Positions 19,037-31,006 of a stretch of DNA of 64,000 bases are shown here, in pieces. The notes under the pieces were generated by a model. It made no database searches. It was not told the origin of the DNA and was given only the letters and a program-made list of their open reading frames with translations. Location: assembly GCA_963838235.1 (NCBI GenBank), contig CAWIQJ010000005.1, forward strand, positions 1,364,001 through 1,428,000, written 5' to 3'. The position numbers and the translations under genes are program-made. Each line of letters begins with the position of its first letter. Within the stretch, counting starts at the first letter, position 1. This DNA comes from JAFECT01 sp963838235 (lineage in GTDB: Bacteria > Pseudomonadota > Alphaproteobacteria > Caulobacterales > Caulobacteraceae).

Positions 19037-20173
19037 ATGACTCTCGTCGATCGCTACCTCGCCCGCCAGATGCTGATTCCCGTCCTGGGCGCCGTCGCCG
19101 CGCTCACGGCGGTTGCGGTGCTGAGCCAGACGCTGAGCGCGCTCGACGTGGTGGTGCAGCACGGCCAGAGCCCCTGGGTGCTGATCAAGATCACCGCGCT
19201 GGCTCTGCCGCCGCTGTTCTCGCTGATCCTCCCGATCTCGCTGTTCGTGGGCGCGCTGATCGCGCTGAACCGGCTGCAGACCGAGCAGGAGGTGGTGATC
19301 TGCTTCGCCGCCGGCATGAGCCGCTGGCGGGTCATGGCGCCGGCGATCCGGTTGTCGGTGCTGTTCGGGGTGATCTCCCTGTTCCTTAATGTCTGGGCCC
19401 AGCCCTACACCTTCCGGCTGATGCGGCTCGAGTACTACCGGGTGCGCACCGACCTGGCCGCCTCGCTGGTGCGCGAGGGTGAGTTTGTGGAGGCGGGTTC
19501 GGGCCTGACTTTCTACGCGAAGAGCGTCGATCAGAACGGTCTGCTGGTTCAGCCTTTCATCCACGTCCAGGGCCCGCACGAGGCCACCGTCTACGCCGCC
19601 CAGGAAGGCCGGATCACCAAGCACGGCTCGACCCCGGTGGTGGTGCTGCGCCACGGCGCCCAGCAGGAGTTCTCGCCCCAGGGCGTGCTGAATTACCTGT
19701 CCTTCGACGAGGACGTGTTCGACCTGTCGCCCTTCATCAAGGGCGACGAGGTGTTCCGCTACAAGGCGTCCGACCTGTGGATGCACGAGCTGCTGGCCCC
19801 GAACCTGAAGTACCCGTGGGAGCAGAAGAACCGAAAGCGTCTGCTGGCCGAGGCGAACTCGCGCCTGGCCACGCCGCTCTACAACCTCGCCTTCATGATG
19901 CTGGCCTTGGCCGGCGTGCTGGGCGGGCCGTTCAGCCGGCTGGGCTATGGCCGGCGCATCGCCGAGGTGGCGGCCTTCGCAGTCTTGGCGCGCATCGCGG
20001 GTTTCGGGGTCGAGGCGGCGAGCGCGGCGTCGCCCTGGATCAACATCTTGCAGTACCTCGTGCCCCTGATCCCGGTCTGGTGGTCGGCGCGAGTGCTGTT
20101 CCGTCAGAAGATCACACGCTATGTGCCGATGCTATCTGACCAAAATCTACTGCCGCACCCGGGGGTCGCATGA
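19037..20173 (+). CDS. lptF: LPS export permease LptF
   Basis: 378 residues. With LptG and LptB it forms the inner-membrane ABC transporter that extracts lipopolysaccharide and passes it to LptC. YjgP/YjgQ architecture is visible: N-terminal LVDRYLARQMLIPVLGAVAAL, helices 2-3 around residues 50-110 with PLFSLILPISLFVGALIALNR, a periplasmic beta-jellyroll domain (about 125-265), and three C-terminal helices starting at ATPLYNLAFMMLALAGVLGG. It opens the envelope operon and overlaps lptG by four bases. Confidence 0.92.
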   Translation: MTLVDRYLARQMLIPVLGAVAALTAVAVLSQTLSALDVVVQHGQSPWVLIKITALALPPLFSLILPISLFVGALIALNRLQTEQEVVICFAAGMSRWRVMAPAIRLSVLFGVISLFLNVWAQPYTFRLMRLEYYRVRTDLAASLVREGEFVEAGSGLTFYAKSVDQNGLLVQPFIHVQGPHEATVYAAQEGRITKHGSTPVVVLRHGAQQEFSPQGVLNYLSFDEDVFDLSPFIKGDEVFRYKASDLWMHELLAPNLKYPWEQKNRKRLLAEANSRLATPLYNLAFMMLALAGVLGGPFSRLGYGRRIAEVAAFAVLARIAGFGVEAASAASPWINILQYLVPLIPVWWSARVLFRQKITRYVPMLSDQNLLPHPGVA

Positions 20174-21309
20174 GAGGGGCGCAGTCCCGGCCGGGCGTCT
20201 TCAACACCTTCCGTTGGAAGCTGACGCGGATCGAACGCTACGTCGTGGTCCGCTCGCTTCTGGCGGTGCTCGCCGCGCTCGGCGTGATCAGCGCGCTGAT
20301 CATGCTGATCGACTTCGTGAACGTGTCGCGAAACGTGGGGGTGAAGGTCGACATCCCGGCGGTCCAGGTCCTGTATCTGACGCTGCTGAAGGCCCCCAAC
20401 GATATCCTGCTGCTGCTGCCCTTCGCCTTCCTGTTCGGAGTGCTGGGCGCCTTCGTGGGGCTGAACCGGCGCAGTGAGTTGGTCGCCATGCGCGCGGCCG
20501 GGGTCTCGGCCTGGCGCTTCATCTTTCCCGCCGCGGGCGCGGCCTTCGTGATCGGCTGGGTGGTGATCCTGGCGGTGAACCCGGTGGCCTCGTGGATGAA
20601 CGGCCGCTACGAGACCGAGGCGCAGCGGCTCGCCACCGGCGTGTCGGCGGCCCAGAGCGACACCGTCTGGCTGCGCCAGGGCGACGGCCGCACCCAGGTG
20701 GTGATCCACGCCAAGTCCAGGCTCGCCGGCAGCGAGACCCTGCAGGACGTATCCTTCTTCATCTATACGATCGGCGACCGCGGCCAGCTCGAGTTCTCGC
20801 GCCTGATCGAGGCGAAGTCGGCGGTGCTCAACAAGGGCTTCTGGCAGATCTATGCGGCGCGCGAGGCGGGTCCGGGCGAGCAGGCGGTCCTCTACGAGAC
20901 CCTGTCGATTCCGACCAACCTCAATCCCTCCACCGCCTACGACAAGTTCGCCGCCGCGCCCTCGGTGCCGTTCTGGAGCCTGCCCGAAGTGATCCACCGG
21001 GTGCAGGCGGCCGGGTTCTCGGCCACCACCTACCGGCTGAAGCTGCAGCAGCTCCTGGCCATCCCGCTCCTGTTCGCGGCCATGTCGATCCTGGGCGCGG
21101 CGTTCTCGCTCCGGTTGATGCGGCTGGGCGGCCTGGCGGTGCTGACCAGTTCGGGCGTCGCCCTGGGCTTCGTTATCTTCTTTTTCAACGAGCTCTGCGG
21201 GGCGCTGGGCAAGGCGGACGTCATTCCACCGGCGCTTGCAGGATGGGCCCCTCCAATCCTGGCGCTTTTGTCGGCTTTCACGCTGCTCTGCTATACGGAA
21301 GATGGTTGA
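20170..21309 (+). CDS. lptG: LPS export permease LptG
   Basis: 379 residues, the second LptBFG permease. TM segments at VVVRSLLAVLAALGVISALIM, about 60-100 (DILLLLPFAFLFGVLGAFVG) and 107-130, a periplasmic domain, then C-terminal helices IPLLFAAMSILGAAFSLRLM and VLTSSGVALGFVIFFFNEL. Its start overlaps the lptF stop in an ATGA, and lptD follows after 42 bases, so LPS export and insertion genes are co-transcribed. Confidence 0.92.
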   Translation: MRGAQSRPGVFNTFRWKLTRIERYVVVRSLLAVLAALGVISALIMLIDFVNVSRNVGVKVDIPAVQVLYLTLLKAPNDILLLLPFAFLFGVLGAFVGLNRRSELVAMRAAGVSAWRFIFPAAGAAFVIGWVVILAVNPVASWMNGRYETEAQRLATGVSAAQSDTVWLRQGDGRTQVVIHAKSRLAGSETLQDVSFFIYTIGDRGQLEFSRLIEAKSAVLNKGFWQIYAAREAGPGEQAVLYETLSIPTNLNPSTAYDKFAAAPSVPFWSLPEVIHRVQAAGFSATTYRLKLQQLLAIPLLFAAMSILGAAFSLRLMRLGGLAVLTSSGVALGFVIFFFNELCGALGKADVIPPALAGWAPPILALLSAFTLLCYTEDG

Positions 21310-21351
21310 TCCGTTAGAGGATTCACCACGCCTCGGGAGACGAATCCAAGC

Positions 21352-23782
21352 ATGAGCGACGCCGGTCACCCCGACGCACGCCCAAGGTCGCCGTTGCGGG
21401 CGGCTTTGCTGACGAGCGCCGTCGCCCTGACCGTGGTCGCCGCTCATCCGGCCAGCGCCCAGAGCGATGCGCCGCTCAAGCCCAAGGCGTCGCCGGTCGA
21501 AGTCTTCGGGGCCGGCGCGCGAGCCCGACCGCGAGGTGCACGGTCCCACCGGTCCCGACGGCCTGTCGCACGACGAGATGCTGCTTACCGCCGACAGCGT
21601 CACGCGCGACGACGTGAACCACAAGATGATCGCCACGGGCCACGTCGAGGCGCGCTACCAGGGCCGCACCCTGCGCGGCGACGAGGTCGAGTTCGACACG
21701 GTCTCGGGCCTGATCACCACCAACGGTCCGTCGCAGATCATCGACACCGACGGCACGGTTTCGTACGGCGACCACCTCGTGCTCGATCAGCACCTGCAGG
21801 CGGGCACGGCTACCGGTTTCGCCTCGCGCCAGGACAAGGGCGTCAAGATCGCGTCCGCAACGGCGGTGAAGCGCAGCGAAACGGTCATGGAGCTCGACCA
21901 CGCGATCTTCACTGCGTGTGCGCTGTGCGCCAATAGCGGGCCCGCCTCGCAACCGACCTGGTCGATCCAGGCGGACAAGGTGATCGACGACAAGACGAAG
22001 GGACTGGTCTTCTACCGTCACGCGGTGATCCGCGTGAAAGGCATCCCGATCTTCTACGCGCCGATCCTGTGGACGCCGAACGACAAGACGCAAGAGTCCT
22101 CGGGCTTCTTTCCGCCGCGCGTTTCGGTCTCGCAACGCCGCGGCTTCTCGTGGGAACAGCCGTACCTGTGGGTGATCTCGCCGTCGCAGGACCTGGAGAT
22201 CAGCCCGCAGATCAACACCAAGCTGAACCCGTTCCTGAACCTCGACTACCGCAAGCGGTTCTGGTCGGGCGAATTCGAAGCGCGGCTCGGCTACACCTAC
22301 GAAGCCAATTCGGATTCCGAAGGTCACCGCTTCGGCACGGAGACTTCGCGCAGTTACATCCTCGCCAACGGCGCGTTCCAGATCGACAACGACTGGCGCT
22401 GGGGCTTCGCGGCGGAACGCACGTCGGACCCGACGCTGTTCGACCGCTACGACATTCCCAACGTTTACGAAAACCGCGGCTTCTTCGACGACGACCAGCG
22501 GCGTCTGACGTCGCAGATCTACGCCGTGCGCCAGGACGACGACAGTTTCATCTCGATCTCCGCCCTCGCGTTCCAGAGCTTCCGTCCGTACATCAACCCG
22601 GTCACCGGACAGTTCTTCAAGGATCCGAAGACCGGTCAGCTGCTGGTCGAGAACAATGACGCCCTGCCGGCGGTCGCGCCGTTGATCGAAGCGCGCTGGG
22701 ATCCGCGCCAGCCGGTGCTGGGCGGCCGCCTGCGCTTCGTGGCGACCGGTGTCGCGCTCGAACAGAACCAGGCCTCGCTCGATCCCTGCGGGGCGGGCTC
22801 GACCGAGCTCAACTGCCTGCCGCCGCCGAACATCCCCGGCATCGACGAGCGGCGCGGCACGGCCCAGGTCGACTGGCGCTGGTCCTTCCTGGCCGGCGCG
22901 GTGCGGATCGATCCCTTCCTGAACGCCCAGGGCGCCGCCTACGACCTGACCGACCTGCCGGGCGCGACCAAGAACCTGACCGTCGAGGAGGGCGACGCCA
23001 CCGCCGGGGCCGACGTCAGCTATCCGCTGATGCGCCGCTTCGACTGGGGCTCCATGATCGTCGAGCCCCTGGCCGATGTCGCTGTCTCACCGGCGGTCCA
23101 CCTGAACCCCAACATTCCCAACGAAGACAGCCTGTCCTTCACCCTCGACGAGAACAATTTGTTCTCGCCCGACCAGTTCACCGGTTTCGACGTCTACGAG
23201 GGCGGGGCGCGGCTGAACGCGGGGGTTCGGACCACGCTCAATGTCGACAACGGGGCCTGGGGCTGGTTCCTGGTCGGGCGCAGCTTCCGCACCAGCCAGG
23301 CCTTCCCCACCGGGTTCGTGGGCCTGAACCACGACCTGCAGGACTGGGTCGTGGCCGCCGAGGCCACCCCGGTCCCCGGGATCACCGCCTTTGGGCGGGC
23401 CGACATCTCCAACTCGGGGGCCTTCGACCGGGCCGAGGCCGGGATCGACTGGACCTACAACCGGGCCCACGGCTTCGTCCGCTACTTCAAGGACGACCTG
23501 GACCCCTTCACGCCGGGTTTCCGCCGCCAAGACGCCGAACTTTCGACCGACGTTCTGATCATTACCCACTGGGGGGTGGTCATGGACGTGACCCGGGACC
23601 TCGATAAGCGGCTCTGGCGGCGAAGCGAGATCGGCGTGATGTACCAGGACGACTGCCTCCGGGCCAGCTTGACCTACCAGCGTAACGAGACCGGCCTGCT
23701 GGGACCTACCGACGCAGTGTTCTTGCGGATGAGTTTGCCCATACTGGGCAGCGCCGGGTTCAAGCGCTATGACGACCACTGA
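21352..23782 (+). CDS. lptD: LPS-assembly outer-membrane protein LptD, one frameshift
   Basis: About 809 residues when repaired. LptD is the outer-membrane barrel that inserts LPS. The first frame (ATG 21352) gives a signal peptide ending near HPASAQ. The second frame, from about 21520 onward, carries the OstA/jellyroll domain (LTADSVTRDDVNHKMIATGH, ARYQGRTLRGDEVEFD) and the barrel domain (PIFYAPILWTPNDKTQ, FFPPRVSVSQRRGFSWEQPY, NPFLNLDYRKRFWSGEF). The shift lies at about 21511-21535 in a run of alternating G and C. This is the only break in an otherwise clean 15-kb stretch. LptD is normally essential, so an error is likeliest. Confidence 0.88.
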
Positions 23783-23828
23783 TCGGCACGGCCCCGGGGC
23801 CGTCGCAGGCCCTAGGGTCGCAACAAGG

Positions 23829-25163
23829 ATGAAGTCTAAGATGCGTTGGATGTTTTTCGCGGCGAGCGCTGCGCTCGCGGCGGCCTTGACGACCCCGGCT
23901 ATGGCTCAGCCGGCGGCCGCGCCCCTGCCTCCCGCCCTGGCCAGCGAGGCCTCGGCGACCGCCGCCCCGGCCCAGGCCATGCGTCCGCTTCAGGAAGGGG
24001 TGGTGGCCACGGTCAACGACGACATCATCTCCACCTATGACCTGCGCCAGCAGATGCTGTTGCTGATCGCCACCTCCGGCATCAAGGTCAATTCGGACAA
24101 CCTGCCCCAGGTCCAGCAGGAGGCCCTGCGCAGCCTGGTGGACGAGCACCTAGAGCTGCAGGAGATCAAGAAACTGCCCAAGCTGAAGATCGGCGACGAC
24201 GAGATCGACGACGAGATCGGCCACATGGCGCAGGAAAACCGCATGACCAAGGACCAGCTCCTGGCCGTGCTGAAGGAGGCCGGGGTCGAGCCCCAGACCC
24301 TTCGCGACCAGGAAAAGGCCCAGATCGGCTTCGAGACCATCGTAGGCGGCCGCTTCGGCGACAAGGCGCGGGTGAGTTCGAGCGAAGTCCAGCAGACCCT
24401 GGCGCGGATCTCCGCGGCCGCGGCCAAGCCGCAGTATCTCGTCGGCCAGATCTACCTCGACGCCGCCACCAATGGCGGCATGGACCAGGCGATGAGCGGC
24501 GCCACCCAGCTCGAGGACCAGATTCTGAAGGGCGCGCCCTTCCAGGGCGTGGCGCGTCAGTTCTCCAACGCCGCCACCGCCGCGAACGGCGGCGACGCCG
24601 GCTGGCTGATCTCCGGTGAGATGCAGCCCGAGATCGAGACCGCGCTGCAGCACATGCAGTCGGGCCAGATGTCCAAGCCCATTCCGACCAAGGACGGGGT
24701 GTGGATCGTCTATCTGCGCGACACCCGCGCCGGCGGCGGCACAACCATGGTCAGCCTGAAGCAGGCCGCAATCCGCCTGCCCCAGGACGCGCCGGCCGAT
24801 CAGGTCACCGCGGCGACCGCCAAGCTGGCCGCGTTGAAGACCTCGCTCACCTGCGACAACGTCGAGAAGGACGCGGCCAAGGTCGACGGCGTCGTCGGCT
24901 CCGACCTCGGCGAATCCAGCCTCACCGACCTGGCGCCCGAGTTCCAGACCGTCGCCGGCAGCCTGAACGTCGGCCAGGTTTCCGACCCGATCCGCACCAG
25001 CGTGGGCGTCCACCTGATCGTCATGTGCGACAAGAAGGTTCAGGGCACGGACGTGCCGACTGCCGAACAGGTCGAGGCGAAGCTGCGCAACCAGCAGCTC
25101 TCCATGCTGGCGCGCCGCTATATGCGCGAACTGCGGGCCTCCGCCACCATCGAGATGCGGTGA
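23829..25163 (+). CDS. surA: SurA-like periplasmic peptidyl-prolyl isomerase/chaperone
   Basis: 444 residues, exported (MKSKMRWMFFAASAALAAALTTPAMAQ). SurA escorts outer-membrane proteins, LptD among them. The SurA_N helical chaperone domain covers about 50-180 (VVATVNDDIISTYDLRQQ, then LRSLVDEHLELQEIKK). A parvulin domain follows with PFQGVARQFSNAATAANGGD, AGWLISGEM and MQSGQMSKPIPTKDGVWIV; a second degenerate one ends near SVGVHLIVMCDKK. A start at 23841 (MRWMFF) is equally possible and has the better-spaced AAGGA. The in-frame ATG at 23769 would overlap lptD and destroy the signal peptide. The stop overlaps pdxA (GTGA). Confidence 0.88.
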   Translation: MKSKMRWMFFAASAALAAALTTPAMAQPAAAPLPPALASEASATAAPAQAMRPLQEGVVATVNDDIISTYDLRQQMLLLIATSGIKVNSDNLPQVQQEALRSLVDEHLELQEIKKLPKLKIGDDEIDDEIGHMAQENRMTKDQLLAVLKEAGVEPQTLRDQEKAQIGFETIVGGRFGDKARVSSSEVQQTLARISAAAAKPQYLVGQIYLDAATNGGMDQAMSGATQLEDQILKGAPFQGVARQFSNAATAANGGDAGWLISGEMQPEIETALQHMQSGQMSKPIPTKDGVWIVYLRDTRAGGGTTMVSLKQAAIRLPQDAPADQVTAATAKLAALKTSLTCDNVEKDAAKVDGVVGSDLGESSLTDLAPEFQTVAGSLNVGQVSDPIRTSVGVHLIVMCDKKVQGTDVPTAEQVEAKLRNQQLSMLARRYMRELRASATIEMR

Positions 25164-26191
25164 CGCCGGGCGGCGTCAAAAATCCCGCCGCGCCGCTCGC
25201 GGTCACCCTCGGCGACCCGGCGGGCGTCGGGCCTGAGATCATCGTCAAGGCGTGGGCGCGGTTGCGCTCGTCCGGCCCGCGCTTTGTCGTCGTCGGCGAT
25301 GCGGACACGCTGAACGCGGCCTTCCCCACCGGCGCCGTCGGCTGTGAGCGTGTCGCCTCGCCCAAAGACGCGCTGCCCCTGTTTCCCAACATCCTGCCGG
25401 TCTACGAGCCTGTGCATCCGCACGCGATCACCCAGCCGACCGCCGAAGCCGCGCGCGCCGCCTCAGTGGTGACCTGGATCGAGGCCGCGGTGGCCTGCGC
25501 GCTCGCCGGCGACGTCTGCGGCGTGGTCACTGCGCCGATCTCCAAGGCAGTGCTCTACAAGGCGGGCTTCAAGTTTCCCGGTCACACGGAGTTCCTCGCC
25601 GAGCTGACTGCCCAGGCGGCACAGATCGGCGCGCGCGGACCGGTGATGATGCTGGTGGCCAAGGACCTGCGTTGTTCGCTGGTGACCATCCACACGCCGC
25701 TGCGCGATGCGCCCGGCGAACTCACCACCGAAAAGGTCGTGCACACCGCCCTGGTCACCGCCGAAGCCTTGAATCGGGATTTCGGCATTGCGCGTCCCAG
25801 GCTCGCGCTCGCGGCGCTCAATCCGCACGCGGGCGAAGGTGGCGCCATGGGCCGCGAGGAGATCGACATCCTGGCGCCGGCGGTGCGTGAGCTGCGCGCC
25901 ATGGACATCCAGATCACCGATCCACGTCCGGCGGACACCCTGTTCCACGACGCGGCGCGCAAGACCTACGACGCGGCGGTGTGCCTGTATCACGACCAGG
26001 CGCTGATCCCGATCAAGACGCTCGATTTCTGGGGCGGGGTGAATGTGACCCTGGGCCTGCCAATCGTGCGCACCTCACCCGACCACGGCACGGGGTTCGA
26101 TATCGCCGGCAAGGGCATAGCCAACCCCGACAGCCTGATCTCCGCCATTCGCCACGGCGCCGAGATCGCCGCCCGGCGCGCGTCGGCGTGA
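25160..26191 (+). CDS. pdxA: 4-hydroxythreonine-4-phosphate dehydrogenase
   Basis: 343 residues. It oxidises 4-phosphohydroxy-L-threonine in pyridoxal phosphate synthesis. GTG start overlaps the surA stop. Family marks are VTLGDPAGVGPEIIVKAW, CGVVTAPISKAVLYKAGF, FPGHTEFLAELT with the metal His, ALNPHAGEGGAMGREE (metal His), and DTLFHDAARKTYDAAVCLYH with DQALIPIKTLDF at the end of the site. The surA-pdxA-ksgA order is common in Proteobacteria. Confidence 0.94.
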   Translation: MTPGGVKNPAAPLAVTLGDPAGVGPEIIVKAWARLRSSGPRFVVVGDADTLNAAFPTGAVGCERVASPKDALPLFPNILPVYEPVHPHAITQPTAEAARAASVVTWIEAAVACALAGDVCGVVTAPISKAVLYKAGFKFPGHTEFLAELTAQAAQIGARGPVMMLVAKDLRCSLVTIHTPLRDAPGELTTEKVVHTALVTAEALNRDFGIARPRLALAALNPHAGEGGAMGREEIDILAPAVRELRAMDIQITDPRPADTLFHDAARKTYDAAVCLYHDQALIPIKTLDFWGGVNVTLGLPIVRTSPDHGTGFDIAGKGIANPDSLISAIRHGAEIAARRASA

Positions 26192-27009
26192 ACCTCGACA
26201 ACCTGCCGCCGCTTCGCGAGGCCCTAGCCGAGCACGGCTTGCTGGCGAAGAAGCGCTTCGGGCAGCATTTCCTTCTCGACCTGAACGTCACGCGCAAGAT
26301 CGTGCGGCTGGCGGGACCGTTCGATGGCGACCCGGTGATCGAGGTCGGACCCGGACCCGGCGGCCTCACCCGCGCGCTGATCGAAAGCGACGCGGGTCGC
26401 GTGATCGCCATTGAGAAGGACGCACGCTTCCTGCCGCTGTTGCAGGACCTCTCCGACGCCGCGCCGGGACGCCTCACCCTCGTCGAAGCCGACGCGTTGA
26501 AGGCCGACGAAGGCGCGCTGGCCGGCGAGCGCGGCCATGTGGTCTCGAACCTGCCGTACAACGTCGGCACGCCGCTCTTGATCAAATGGCTCACCGGCCC
26601 GTGGCGCCCACGCTCCATGACGCTGATGTTCCAGAAGGAGGTCGCCGACCGCATCGCGGCGAATCCCGACGACGACGCCTACGGCCGCCTGTCGGTCATT
26701 GTGCAGGCGATCTGCACCGCGCGCGTGGTGATGGACCTCCCGGCCCGCGCCTTCACGCCGCCGCCGAAAGTCGCCAGCGCCGTCGTGCGCCTGGAGCCGC
26801 GCGCTGATGCGCCGCCGGCCGACCAGATCGCCGCGCTGGAACGCGTCACCGCCGCCGCCTTCGGCCAGCGCCGCAAGATGCTGCGGTCGAGTTTGAAAAC
26901 GCTCGGCGGCGAGGCCCTATGCGAACGTGCGGGCATTGATGCGAACACACGTGCGGAGACGATTTCGATTGAGGGCTTCCTGCGGCTGGCGCGCGCGACG
27001 ATCGCCTGA
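26188..27009 (+). CDS. ksgA: 16S rRNA dimethyladenosine transferase KsgA (RsmA)
   Basis: 273 residues. It dimethylates two adjacent adenosines near the 3' end of 16S rRNA. GTG start at 26188 overlaps the pdxA stop. The Rossmann MTase motifs are KKRFGQHFLLDLNVTRKI, PVIEVGPGPGGLTRALIE (SAM loop), VIAIEKDARFLPLL, and VVSNLPYNVGTPLLIKWL (the NLPY catalytic motif). The C-terminal lobe has FGQRRKMLRSSLKTLG. It ends two bases from the convergent gmk stop, with no hairpin between them. Confidence 0.95.
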   Translation: MNLDNLPPLREALAEHGLLAKKRFGQHFLLDLNVTRKIVRLAGPFDGDPVIEVGPGPGGLTRALIESDAGRVIAIEKDARFLPLLQDLSDAAPGRLTLVEADALKADEGALAGERGHVVSNLPYNVGTPLLIKWLTGPWRPRSMTLMFQKEVADRIAANPDDDAYGRLSVIVQAICTARVVMDLPARAFTPPPKVASAVVRLEPRADAPPADQIAALERVTAAAFGQRRKMLRSSLKTLGGEALCERAGIDANTRAETISIEGFLRLARATIA

Positions 27010-27011
27010 GC

Positions 27012-27654
27012 TCAGTCCTGTTCCGCCAACAGCCCCGCCACATGGGCCGCGAGCCAGGGGTTGCGGCCGCGGCGGCTGCGTTCGGCGTGGTAGATATGCG
27101 CCAGTTCGGCGTAGCTGAGGTCGAAGTCTTCATTGACGATGACGTAGTCGTATTCGGGCCAGTGCTCGATCTCGTCGCGGGCGCGCTTCAGGCGCTGCTC
27201 GATCACCTCCGGTGCGTCCTGGGCGCGAGCATAGAGGCGCCGGCGCAACTCCTGCATCGACGGCGGCAGGACGAAGACGCGCACCGTATCGTCAGGCATG
27301 GCGGCGGCGATCGAACGCGCACCCTGCCAGTCGATGTCGAACAGCACGTCGCGGCCGGCGTCGAGCGCGGTGACCACCGCGTCGCGCGGCGAGCCGTACC
27401 GCGCGCCGTGCACCTCCGCCCACTCAAGAAAGGCGCCCTGGGCCACGAGGCCGTCGAACTGCACCTCATCGATGAAGTGGTACTCGCGCCCATTCTCCTC
27501 GCCAGGCCGGGGCGCGCGGGTGGTGACCGAGATCGAGAGCTTCAGAGGTTCGTGGTCGGCGCTCGAGCCGCCGGCACAGCGAAGTCTTGCCCGCGCCGGA
27601 GGGGCTCGAGACAATCAGGGCGACGCCGCGCCGGGGTGAGCGCTCACTCGACAT
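27012..27654 (-). CDS. gmk: Guanylate kinase, one frameshift
   Basis: 213 residues when repaired. It phosphorylates GMP to GDP. The first frame (start 27654) carries the P-loop in GVALIVSSPSGAGKTSLCRR. The second frame continues from ADHEPLKLSISVTTRAPRPG through GREYHFIDEVQFDGLVAQGA, DVLFDIDWQGARSI and VFVLPPSMQELRRRL to the stop at 27012. The shift is at about 27560-27570 in a GC-rich run. The start overlaps the yicC stop by 11 bases. Guanylate kinase is normally essential, so a sequence error is likely. Confidence 0.88.
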
Positions 27655-28515
27655 TCTGGATCTGCTCGCGCAGTTGTTCGATCACCGCTTTCAACTCAAG
27701 ACCGGTCGCGGTCAAGCTCGTGGTGGCCGACTTCGAACACAGGGTGTTGGCCTCGCGCATGAATTCCTGGCTGAGGAAGTCGAGCCGGCGACCCGCGCCC
27801 GAACCCTGCGCCATCAGGTCGCGCGCAGCGCCGCGACATGGGCGGTCAGGCGGTCGAGCTCCTCGCGCACATCGGCCTTGGCCGCTAACACCGCCGCCTC
27901 CTGAACGATGCGATCCTCCAGCGTCGACGTATCGCCGACCAGTTCGCTCAGCCGGCGCGTGAACCGGTCGCGGATGGCTGAGGTCTGCGCCGTCGCCTCC
28001 AGCTCGGCGTCGGCGATCAACGACGCGATGCGCTCGAGCATCCCGACCAGCACCGGCGTCGAGCGCAGCGCCTTCCTTCAGGCGCGACGCCTTCAACGCG
28101 TCGAGCGCGGCCATCAGGCTTTCGGCCATGGCCGTTTCGACCGTGGCGCGCACCTCCGGGTCTTCAACCTCTTCGCCGGCTTCCAGCACGCCCTTCAAAG
28201 CGAGCAGGCCATCGGCGGCGGGCGGCGTCGCGCGACCCTGGCTCACCAGCTCCGACGACAGAGCAAGATAGCGGTCCAGCGCCTCTTGATTGAGCCGCAC
28301 GGCCCCCGGCGTCTCGGCGCGGCGCGCCTGCAGACCGATGTTCACTGGCCGCGTTGAAAACGCGCCTGCGCCGCCTCGCGCGCAGTGCGCTCCAGACCGT
28401 CGAAGCCCGGCGGTCCGCGAAGCGTGCTTCCAGGTTGCGGCCATTCACCGAGCGCGCCTCGACCGACCAGCGTCCAGTCGCCGCTCGCGCCTTCGATGCG
28501 CGCGAAACCGGTCAT
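27644..28515 (-). CDS. yicC: YicC family endoribonuclease-like protein, frameshifted
   Basis: About 290 residues when repaired. YicC proteins are RNase-related proteins implicated in small-RNA turnover. The start at 28515 opens MTGFARIEGASGDWTLV; other frames supply SVNGRNLEARF, PGFDGLERTAREAAQARFQR, NIGLQARRAETPGAVRLNQE, the middle LLALKGVLEAGEEVEDPEV, RDRFTRRLSELVGDTSTLED, and the C-terminal signature GRRLDFLSQEFMREANTLCS followed by LELKAVIEQLREQIQNVE. At least four shifts (about 28455, 28345, 28075, 27820). It overlaps gmk downstream, the normal yicC-gmk order. Confidence 0.82.
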
Positions 28516-28536
28516 GCCTGAAAGCGTTCATCGCAC

Positions 28537-29636
28537 TCATGACGCGGCGCTGAACGAGCGGACGTGGCGCGCGGTCCGTACGACTCGGCTCGCGCCTTGC
28601 GGCTGCGCTCGATCTGCGCCAGTGGCGACGTTCTGTCCTGCTCGGCCTGGGTCGCGGCGAAGGTCGTGACCGCCCGTGCCGTTGGCGACGAAGATAGAGC
28701 TCGTCGGTGTCGGCGGGGTCGAGCACGGCGGCCAGCGCAGCGCGGCCCGGGATTGCAGATCGGCGTCGGCGGCAGGCCGGTGATCGACGTAGGTGTTGTA
28801 CGGGCGTCGGCGTCGCCAGCTCCGACTGGCGGATGCCGTGGCCCAGCGGCGCGCCGCCGGTCAGGCCGTAGATCGATGGTCGGATCGCTCTCGAGCTTCA
28901 TGCCCGCCTTCAGGCGGTTGATGAAGACCGCCGGCGATCTGCGGCCGCTCGGCCGGCGGCGCGGTCTCCTTCTCGACGATCGAGGCCAGGATCACCGCCT
29001 GCTCGGGCGACTGGAACGGCAGATCCGGCCTGCCGCTGCGGCCAGAGCGTCGGCCAGCAGCTGTCGCGCGGCGTCGCGTCATCTGGCGCGACCAGCGGAG
29101 CGGTTTTCGCCGCGGCTGAACCTCATAGGTGTCGGGCAGCACGCGAGCCCTCCGGCGGCTGGCGAGCGTCGCCGGTCAGGAGCGCGGTGTCGGCGCGCAT
29201 CGGCCACCGCGGCTCGAGCGTGGTCAGCCCTCGGGGATGGTGACCAAGTGACGGACCACGTCGCCGGCGGCGGATCTTGCGGATGACCTCGCCCATCGAG
29301 GCGTGAGGCGGCGAAAGCGTATTCGCCGGCCTTCAGCTGCGCGGCGGCGCCGGTCAGCTCGGCCGCGACCATGAACAGCGCGGACGAGCCGATGACGCCG
29401 GCCGTGCTGCAGGCTGGCGGCGATCTCGGGCAGGCCCGCGCCCTGGCGCAGGACGACGGTCGAGCGCTTGTCGAGCGGGGCCGCGGACCCGGTCCGAGCG
29501 AGAACCAGGCGCCTAAGCCGAACGACCGCGATCAGCGACGAGGACGGTGGCGACCGCAGCCAGAAGGTGACCAGCCAGCCGCGGTCCGGACGCGCGGCGG
29601 GTCCGGGCTGCGACCGGACGCGCGTCGACCGGTCGC

Positions 29637-29640
<4 letters not shown>
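28537..29640 (-). CDS. mltG: Endolytic transglycosylase MltG, heavily frameshifted
   Basis: MltG is an inner-membrane enzyme that cuts nascent peptidoglycan strands. No single frame exceeds about 130 codons, but the family blocks line up in order on the minus strand: DKRSTVVLRQGAGLPEIAAS and LKAGEYAFAASRL (LysM-like part), VRHLVTIPEG, LLPDTYEV near 29150, then QAVILASIVEKETAPPAERP with the catalytic Glu, MKLESDPTI, and the LDPADTDELYL segment. At least ten breaks lie between 28540 and 29560. The GTG at 29640 is the likely start; the fabF end is in the same frame there, so that junction is uncertain. Order fabF-mltG-yicC-gmk is the standard alphaproteobacterial arrangement. Confidence 0.72.
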
Positions 29641-30929
<1,289 letters not shown>

Positions 30930-31006
30930 GAGGATCCTCCCTGACTCGGATAGCATAAGCGGACGGCCGCGATGCACGCGGCGCGCGGCATGAGGATCCG
31001 GCCGGA

